NCBI GenBank assembly: GCA_030688105.1
Contig: JAUYIV010000065.1
Span: 1 to 10,830 of the forward strand
Direction: 5' to 3'
DNA from: Actinomycetota bacterium
Lineage (GTDB): Bacteria > Actinomycetota > Acidimicrobiia > Spongiisociales > UBA11373
DNA length: 10,830 nt
Every line of letters begins with the position of its first letter. Positions within the stretch are counted from its first letter, which is position 1. Of the stretch, positions 6,387-10,830 are shown piece by piece. A program made the translations under genes and the position numbers. Under the pieces are notes generated by a model that ran no database searches, was not told where the DNA came from, and saw nothing but the letters and a program-made list of their open reading frames with translations.

Positions 6387-7330
6387 GAGTTCACCGGGGT
6401 CAGGGCGCGAATTCCGATGCGTTCCACCAGAGCATCGATCAGCTCGACCGAAGCGCTGCCCAGCCCGTGGCGGGTGACGTTGGCAGCCCCGGCGGCGCAT
6501 CCCAGCCGCAGAGTGTCCTCGGGCCCCAGGCCGCGTGCGATGGCGGCGGCGAATCCGGCAGTCATCGAGTCGCCTGCGCCCCGAAAGTCGGCAGGCAGCA
6601 GCGACGGGGGAGTGGCTTCGAACAGTCCGTCGCCGAATCGAGCGAGCGCCGACTGGCCGCCTCGCGACACCACGACGGCCCGGGCCCCGCGGTGATAAAA
6701 CCGGGAGATCGCCCGGAGCACCTCGGGGTCGCCGCTTCCGGCAATGACTCCGTCGCGCAGTAATTCCTCATCGCTCACCTTGAGGATGTCGATGCTGCCC
6801 CCCTCGAGGAGCGCATCGAGATCGCTCGCATGGAGATCGCCGACGACCTTGGTCTCGGACGCGGCGAGGTCGGCTCCGAGCCGTCGGTAGAAGCCCGACG
6901 GGAAGATGTCACCGGTCTGTCCGGGGATGACACAGGCGACCCGCTGCATGGCTTGCTCGAGGATCTTCCCGTACACCTCGTCGATCTCGTGCCGGGTGAG
7001 CCGCGGCATCGCCGTCTCGCCCATGACCTCGCGGTCGCCGCTCCGGCGGTCGTAGACGTAGACGGGGGAGGCGGCCTCGGTGCTCACCGTGCTGAGGTCG
7101 ATGCCGAAGGCCGGGAGCAGGGAGCGGAGGACCATTCCGGTCTCACCGCCGACGGGCCCACACAGCAAGGGCCGCTCGCCGAGATGGCGCAGCATCCTGG
7201 CGATCCAGAATCCCTGGCCCCCCGGGTGGAGGTGGATCTCGGCCGCGCCCGGGCCGGGCCCTTCCTCGAGCGTCACATTGAGGTGGAGGACGGGAGCGAA
7301 TACGACGATGTTGTGTCGATCGCGCGGCAT
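6383..7330 (-). CDS. PfkB-family carbohydrate (or nucleoside) kinase
   Basis: The 315-residue protein fits the PfkB/ribokinase superfamily, nearest in pattern to the 1-phosphofructokinase (FruK/LacC) branch. The N-terminal block VFAPVLHLNVTLE stands where FruK has its TLNPALD motif. PGGQGFWIARMLRHLG (36-51) is the first PfkB signature, and RGAGDSMTAGF carries the GAGD anion hole with the catalytic base D254. Residues around KVSDEEL match the usual N-x-x-E region only loosely. Two normally conserved substrate-side residues differ: GGKG is GGQG, and the following Asn is replaced in GFWIA. The sugar substrate is therefore uncertain. The ATG at 7330 has GGAGG at 9 bases; a longer frame to 7627 would overlap the divergent permease gene. 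The gene is first in a unit with surE (4-bp overlap). Confidence 0.85.
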   Translation of the reverse strand: MPRDRHNIVVFAPVLHLNVTLEEGPGPGAAEIHLHPGGQGFWIARMLRHLGERPLLCGPVGGETGMVLRSLLPAFGIDLSTVSTEAASPVYVYDRRSGDREVMGETAMPRLTRHEIDEVYGKILEQAMQRVACVIPGQTGDIFPSGFYRRLGADLAASETKVVGDLHASDLDALLEGGSIDILKVSDEELLRDGVIAGSGDPEVLRAISRFYHRGARAVVVSRGGQSALARFGDGLFEATPPSLLPADFRGAGDSMTAGFAAAIARGLGPEDTLRLGCAAGAANVTRHGLGSASVELIDALVERIGIRALTPVNS

Positions 7331-7339
7331 CAGGTTCAC

Positions 7340-7344
7340 CCTCC
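7340..7344 (-). promoter_or_regulatory. Shine-Dalgarno for the PfkB-family kinase
   Basis: GGAGG on the minus strand lies 9 bases before the ATG at 7330. It settles the start of the kinase well downstream of the longest open frame, which begins at 7627. Confidence 0.65.
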
Positions 7345-7424
7345 GGCGGCCCGCCTTTACCCGCCCGCAAGATGGTCGAAACGGGCCATGTCTGGCGCCC
7401 GTGCTCGGCTCACGACCCCGGCGA

Positions 7425-7430
7425 TAGAGT
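7425..7430 (+). promoter_or_regulatory. Possible -10 box of the permease operon
   Basis: TAGAGT matches the actinobacterial TAnnnT -10 pattern and ends 11 bases before the ATG of the DppB-like gene. The transcript would have almost no leader. No Shine-Dalgarno is visible before that ATG, which fits. No clear -35 box is present. Confidence 0.3.
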
Positions 7431-7441
7431 GCGAGCCTCGC

Positions 7442-8581
7442 ATGGTCAGGTTCGTGCTCAGGCGGGTGCTGTGGGCGCTCGTCACCCTGGTGCTGGTGAT
7501 CACGATCGCATTCTTTGCGGTCAACCTCCTGCTGCCCTACGACTATGCCGTAAACCTCGGGCAGCGGCCGCGGGCGATCGAAGCCATCCGGGAGCAATTG
7601 GGCCTGGACCGTCCCCTCGTCGTGCAATGGCTGGAGTATCTGTGGGGCTTTGTGCGGGGCGACCTGGGGGAGTCCTACGACGGGAACCGGGTGTCGACCC
7701 TGGTGTGGTCGACGATCCCCACCACCGTGACGATCTTCGCGGTTGGGGGCATCGTCGCCTACCTGCTCGGCGAATGGGTCGGTCGGGTCGTCGCCTGGAA
7801 CCGCAACCGGTATTTCACCGCGGCGTCGAGCACGGGAAGCGTCCTCCTATTCACCGCGTTCCCGCCGTGGCTGGTGTTCGTGCTCGTCTACTTCGGGACC
7901 GAGAGGGTGTTCCAGGTACGGTCGTGGTTCGGGCTCGGCCCCAAGCCCTATTCGCCGGTGCCCGGAGGCCCCGCGCTTCAGGTGGTGGCCATCGGACTGG
8001 TCATTGCCTTCGTCGGGGGCATCGTGCTGCGGAGCTGGGCCAAGCGCCATGCCCGGCGAGCCCTTGGCTGGGTGGCGCTGCCCGTCGGAATGGCGGCATT
8101 CGTGGCCTCACTGCTCGCCCTCGGGGTCTGGGCCGAGGCGATCGACCTGATGCTCTGGCCGAGCGCGGTCATGGCCACCATCGGCCTGGTGCTCATCGCC
8201 TTCGGGGAGAGCATGCTCGTGATGCGGGCCGGGGTCTCCTCCGAGATGACGGAGGACTACGTGTTCACCGCCAGAGCCAAGGCCCTTCCGGAGCGGCTCA
8301 TCCGTGATCGCCACGTCGCTCCCAATGCCGTGCTGCCGGCGATCTCGCGGCTCATCACCAGCGTGCCCTATCTGCTGAGTGGCCTGATCATCATCGAGCG
8401 CGAGCTCAAACTTGGTGGTGTCGCCAGCCTGTTCTTCTCCGCCATCGAGTCGGGCAACGTCCCGATCATCATCGGGATCCTGGCGATCGTCGGCATCATC
8501 GGCCTGGTACTGCGGGTCGTGCTCGACTCGATCCAGGCCGTGATCGACCCTCGAATCCGTATCGAAGGTCAGATGGCATGA
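7442..8581 (+). CDS. DppB-like ABC transporter permease
   Basis: The 379-residue protein fits the first permease subunit of oligopeptide/nickel-type (DppB/OppB) ABC importers. Recognisable parts are helix 1 (RRVLWALVTLVLVITIAF), the block REQLGLDRPLVVQWLEYLWG followed by VRGDLGESY (about 48-80), and the cytoplasmic ATPase-contact loop EDYVFTARAKALPERL from about 271. It ends in DPRIR near the C-terminus. The contact loop has Ala where ARAKG is usual. It is longer than the usual 310-340 residues. The excess is two extra hydrophobic segments around 180-230, giving about eight helices rather than six. The start at 7442 is chosen because the N-terminus aligns with the family; the open frame to 6830 overlaps the divergent kinase. 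The gene overlaps the DppC-like gene by 4 bases. The substrate is unknown, since no binding protein or ATPase gene lies in the window. Confidence 0.87.
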   Translation: MVRFVLRRVLWALVTLVLVITIAFFAVNLLLPYDYAVNLGQRPRAIEAIREQLGLDRPLVVQWLEYLWGFVRGDLGESYDGNRVSTLVWSTIPTTVTIFAVGGIVAYLLGEWVGRVVAWNRNRYFTAASSTGSVLLFTAFPPWLVFVLVYFGTERVFQVRSWFGLGPKPYSPVPGGPALQVVAIGLVIAFVGGIVLRSWAKRHARRALGWVALPVGMAAFVASLLALGVWAEAIDLMLWPSAVMATIGLVLIAFGESMLVMRAGVSSEMTEDYVFTARAKALPERLIRDRHVAPNAVLPAISRLITSVPYLLSGLIIIERELKLGGVASLFFSAIESGNVPIIIGILAIVGIIGLVLRVVLDSIQAVIDPRIRIEGQMA

Positions 8582-9495
8582 CCGACATCTCCCAGTACGA
8601 GATCGAGGGCTGGGCCGACACTCGCAAGCGTGTGTTCAAGAGCAAGATGGTCCTGGCCGGGCTGGTGGTCCTCGGCGTGTTCGCGGTCCTGACCTTCATC
8701 CATCCGGTGCTCCAGGCCACCGTGTGGTCGGGAAAGCAGTCGGTCTACCGGCCCGAGACCGGGCACGACACCACCATCAGCCACCCGTCCGGGCCCTCGA
8801 TCGCCCATCCCCTGGGCACCGATCCCCTGGGCCGCGACGTGCTCAGCATCATGACCTTCGGGCTTAGGCCGACGTTCCTCGTCGCCGTTTCGACGGCGCT
8901 GAGTGCCGGGCTCGTCGGCCTCGTGGCCGGAACCTCGGCGGCGTTCTTCAAGGGGAGATACGACCGGGCGATGACCCACGTCGCCGATGCGTTCGTGCTG
9001 CTTCCTCCGCCGCTCATCTTTCTGATCGCCAGCAAACGCGGCTTGCTGGGCCCCTTCGAGCTGGGATTGCTCTACGGGCTGTTCTTCGGGTTGGGTCCGG
9101 CCGCGATCGTGGTTCGCTCGCGGGCGCTCAGCGTGATGGAGAAGCCGTTCATCGATGCTGCCCGGTCGGTCGGGGGCAGCCCGCGGTGGATCGTCACCCA
9201 CCACGTGGTCCCCCACGTGATCCCACACGTAGCCGTCATCGTGCTGGCCGGAGTCGTCGGGGCACTCATCACCCAGGGCTTCGTCGAGTTCCTCGGCATC
9301 GGCGAATACCGGTACGGGCTGGGCAATCTCGTGTACAACGCGCTGACGTACCAGCAGGCCCTCGGATCGGGGGTCGCCTGGAGCGCGCTCATGTCCGGGG
9401 CCCTCGCCATCTCGCTGCTGGCCTCGTCGTTCTACATGATCAGCTCGGGGCTGCGGGAGGTGACCGACCCGCGCCGCTCGACGAGGCGGGCCTAG
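8578..9495 (+). CDS. DppC-like ABC transporter permease
   Basis: The 305-residue protein is the second permease of the same importer. Family marks are a cytoplasmic N-terminus with helix 1 at about 25-43, HPLGTDPLGRDVLS (about 76-89), and the ATPase-contact loop FIDAARSVGGSPRWIV (about 190-205). A C-terminal FLGIG...LGNLVYNAL block, which stands for the usual LGLG.QPP..WG, is also present. The helices after each block are clear. The length is normal for DppC. ATG 8578 overlaps the stop of the DppB-like gene (ATGA), so the two are translationally coupled. The next gene starts 2 bases after its TAG. The pair would form the membrane channel. ATP-binding subunits must be encoded elsewhere if the transporter works. 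Confidence 0.88.
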   Translation: MTDISQYEIEGWADTRKRVFKSKMVLAGLVVLGVFAVLTFIHPVLQATVWSGKQSVYRPETGHDTTISHPSGPSIAHPLGTDPLGRDVLSIMTFGLRPTFLVAVSTALSAGLVGLVAGTSAAFFKGRYDRAMTHVADAFVLLPPPLIFLIASKRGLLGPFELGLLYGLFFGLGPAAIVVRSRALSVMEKPFIDAARSVGGSPRWIVTHHVVPHVIPHVAVIVLAGVVGALITQGFVEFLGIGEYRYGLGNLVYNALTYQQALGSGVAWSALMSGALAISLLASSFYMISSGLREVTDPRRSTRRA

Positions 9496-9497
9496 TC

Positions 9498-10127
9498 GTG
9501 GAGCGCTTCTCCGATGCCGGCCGTCGCTTGGGCAAGGACCTCGGCGTAGTGGTGATCGCTTTCTGGCTCGTGTTCTCTGCGGCATTCCTGGTGGGGCGAG
9601 CGTCCATGCCTTCGACGAGTTTGCTATCCACTACGGTCGGCGGATCCGAGAGCCCCCTCCTCGGCGAGCTACGGACCGACCTCGCCGCCCTAGGCCGTTC
9701 GGCGGCGGTGATCGAGGTTACCGGCGCCATCGCCGGGCGTTGGGTGCTCGACAACCCGAATGTGCCCTACGAATTCGTGCCACTCGGCGCCGAAGCCGAC
9801 CCCTCTCGACCCGATACGCCAATCGACCTCGACGTCAGGTATGAGAGCGATGGGGTGACGCTGGCGATGGTGATCCGACAGCTCGGGCCCGGCATCGTCC
9901 GGACCGAGGCCATGACCATCCTGGTCGCGGTCGAGGGCCGCTCGTCCAATGCCCACGCCGGCGACTGCACGGTGGAGCCGACCAGGTCGGGTTACCTCCC
10001 CGAGCAGACCCCCTGGGGTTTCGCGCGGTATTGGCCCTATTTCGCCGGTCATGCGACGTGCACCGCCATCGCCGACATCCGCAGCGGCGAGACGATCTCT
10101 TTCACCGCAGTGTTCGAATACGAGTGA
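9498..10127 (+). CDS. Unrecognised single-pass membrane protein, family copy 2
   Basis: The 209-residue protein belongs to the same unrecognised family as the genes at 4617 and 10127. A membrane helix at about 15-33 (LGVVVIAFWLVFSAAFLVG) follows a short charged N-terminus, so the remaining 175 residues should face outward. Shared blocks are LLGELRTDLAALGRSAAVIEVTGA near 53-76, GRWVLD, a DLDVRYESDGVTL strand, and IRSGETISFTAVFEYE at the end. C157 and C188 match the conserved Cys pair. The GTG at 9498 lies 2 bases after the DppC-like stop with GAGGCGGG upstream, so it is probably translated by coupling with the permeases. An open frame from 9186 runs inside the permease gene and is not used. 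Its place in the operon suggests a role beside the transporter, but no substrate-binding domain is recognisable. Confidence 0.78.
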   Translation: MERFSDAGRRLGKDLGVVVIAFWLVFSAAFLVGRASMPSTSLLSTTVGGSESPLLGELRTDLAALGRSAAVIEVTGAIAGRWVLDNPNVPYEFVPLGAEADPSRPDTPIDLDVRYESDGVTLAMVIRQLGPGIVRTEAMTILVAVEGRSSNAHAGDCTVEPTRSGYLPEQTPWGFARYWPYFAGHATCTAIADIRSGETISFTAVFEYE

Positions 10128-10148
10128 TGCCTCGCGCCGCGATTCGTG
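10101..10148 (+). repeat. Junction repeat, first copy (end of copy 2 / start of copy 3)
   Basis: These 48 bases hold the last codons of family copy 2, the TGATG overlap, and the first seven codons of copy 3. They match 10712-10759 at 44 of 48 positions by eye. The part after the stop matches at 20 of 21. The bodies of the two genes are much more diverged than this. Confidence 0.75.
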
Positions 10149-10738
10149 ATCTCGTCGTCGCCGTGAGCGGCTTCGCGATCACGTTCTCGCTCATCTTCGT
10201 CATGGGCCGAGTCTTCATACCGTCGTTCGGAGCGACGATCGGAGACGTGGACATCGCCGCGACAGGCGGGTCACCGCTTCTCGATCTTCGGACAGACCTG
10301 GCCGCCCTGCATCCTCCGGCGGCGGTGCTCGAGGCGACGGGGGCCCTGGAGGGGCGGTTTGTGCTCGACAGGACGGTGTTCGTCAGCCGCTTCGGCCGGC
10401 CCCGGAACATCGTGAACGTGGGCAAGGATGTTCCCGTGGACATCGATGTGAAGTTCAGCGCCGGCGGGCTCATCCTGACCCTGGTTGCCGAGCAGGTGCC
10501 GGTGGGAGAGCCGCGGCGAGACAGGATGACCGTCGTGGTGACCGCGGATGGGCAGACCTTCAGCGCCAGGCCGGGGCACTGCGCGATCGAGCTGTTCGAG
10601 TCGGGCATCCTGACCAGGAACACCGGGCTTGGGCAAGCGATCAGCCCGTCCTACTCGGGTCAGGTCACGTGCACCGACGTCGCGGAGATCCGTAGCGGCG
10701 CCCTGGTCTCGTTCACCGCGGTGTTCGTGTACGAGTGA
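10127..10738 (+). CDS. Unrecognised single-pass membrane protein, family copy 3
   Basis: The 203-residue protein is the third member of the family. The N-terminus MPRAAIRD leads directly into a membrane helix at about 9-27, then GRVFIP as in copy 1. Shared blocks are LLDLRTDLAAL, LEATGALEGRFVLD, PVDIDVKFSAGGLILTL, RMTVVV, HCAIELFESG, and the terminal IRSGALVSFTAVFVYE. C152 and C182 are the conserved pair. It resembles copy 1 in some blocks (GRVFIP, ELxES) and copy 2 in others (LRTDLAAL, IRSG). The ATG overlaps the stop of copy 2 by one base (TGATG), so translation is likely coupled. Upstream in-frame starts lie inside copy 2. It is the last intact gene of the permease operon seen here. Confidence 0.78.
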   Translation: MPRAAIRDLVVAVSGFAITFSLIFVMGRVFIPSFGATIGDVDIAATGGSPLLDLRTDLAALHPPAAVLEATGALEGRFVLDRTVFVSRFGRPRNIVNVGKDVPVDIDVKFSAGGLILTLVAEQVPVGEPRRDRMTVVVTADGQTFSARPGHCAIELFESGILTRNTGLGQAISPSYSGQVTCTDVAEIRSGALVSFTAVFVYE

Positions 10739-10759
10739 TGCTTCGCGCCGCGATTCGTG
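10712..10759 (+). repeat. Junction repeat, second copy (end of copy 3 / start of a lost fourth copy)
   Basis: This is the partner of 10101-10148, 611 bases further on. It carries the end of copy 3, a second TGATG, and seven codons that match the start of copy 3 with one base changed. After it the similarity stops abruptly at a heptamer array. Confidence 0.75.
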
Positions 10760-10794
10760 CCCGCCTCCCGCCTCCCGCCTCCCGCCTCCCGCCT
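10760..10794 (+). repeat. Heptamer tandem array (CCCGCCT)x5
   Basis: Five exact copies of CCCGCCT follow one another, then a partial copy begins (CC). The array starts at the exact base where similarity to the start of copy 3 ends. Arrays of this kind change length by replication slippage. Confidence 0.9.
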
Positions 10795-10799
10795 CCGGC

Positions 10800-10813
10800 A
10801 AGAATCAAGAATC
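10800..10813 (+). repeat. Second heptamer repeat (AAGAATC)x2
   Basis: AAGAATC occurs twice in tandem 5 bases after the CCCGCCT array. It has the same 7-base period but a very different composition. With only two units the call is weak on its own. Confidence 0.45.
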
Positions 10814-10830
10814 TACGAGTCGGCGACTGT

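Larger units (their letters stand above)
10738..10830 (+). pseudogene. Relic start of a fourth family copy, open at the window edge
   Basis: The ATG overlaps the stop of copy 3 in the same TGATG arrangement that starts copy 3. The first codons read MLRAAIR, against MPRAAIR in copy 3. After the seventh codon the frame enters CCCGCCT repeats and loses all likeness to the family: no membrane helix appears where one should. The frame stays open to the end of the window. It is best read as a truncated relic. A short coupled peptide or a new fused reading frame cannot be excluded without the downstream sequence. Confidence 0.45.

Noticed and set aside
6830..7441. Upstream extension of the DppB-like gene to ATG 6830
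   Set aside because: It would overlap most of the first half of the divergent kinase gene, and the DppB family N-terminus begins at 7442.
7331..7627. Upstream extension of the kinase to ATG 7627
   Set aside because: It overlaps the DppB-like gene. The PfkB fold starts at 7330, where a GGAGG site is present.
8569..9585. Long minus-strand open frame (338 codons) opposite the DppC-like gene
   Set aside because: The plus strand carries a well-supported permease. The antisense translation is Arg/Pro/Asp-rich and shows no family likeness.

Overview
The window is a GC-rich stretch of bacterial chromosome, most likely from an actinobacterium. An Acidimicrobiia-like lineage is my guess. The reasons are the DUF222/13E12-type HNH protein, a DUF2269 membrane-protein pair, frequent GTG starts, and several first-in-unit genes with no Shine-Dalgarno. 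Gene density is high. I see no tRNA, rRNA, CRISPR array, transposase or integrase.

Layout: (1) positions 1-267 hold nothing I can support. (2) A DUF222-HNH gene (minus, 268-1380) is divergent from a lipoprotein of the NHLRC2 type (plus, 1499-3526: thioredoxin, six NHL blades, C-terminal beta domain), with a perfect 9-bp hairpin between them. (3) Two tandem DUF2269 membrane proteins run on the minus strand (4457 down to 3539). (4) A divergent gene (4617-5273) encodes copy 1 of an unrecognised single-pass membrane protein family. (5) A 49-residue membrane protein (minus) lies downstream of a coupled pair, PfkB-type sugar kinase (7330-6383) and SurE-type phosphatase (6386-5565). (6) Divergent from the kinase is a tightly coupled plus-strand operon: DppB-like permease, DppC-like permease, then copies 2 and 3 of the unknown family. 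Junctions are a 4-bp overlap, a 2-bp gap and a 1-bp overlap. (7) After copy 3 the copy 2/copy 3 junction recurs almost base for base, giving the start of a would-be fourth gene. That start runs straight into a (CCCGCCT)5 heptamer array.

The most interesting element is the unknown family. Three paralogs of about 203-218 residues share one N-terminal membrane helix, an outside domain with one conserved cysteine pair 30-31 residues apart, and a conserved C-terminal block. Two are translationally coupled to an ABC permease pair that has no ATPase or solute-binding gene in the window. I infer a permease-associated extracytoplasmic module, but its function cannot be read from sequence alone. The kinase-SurE pair suggests phosphorylation and dephosphorylation of a sugar or nucleoside. 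Both proteins differ from their families at substrate-site motifs.
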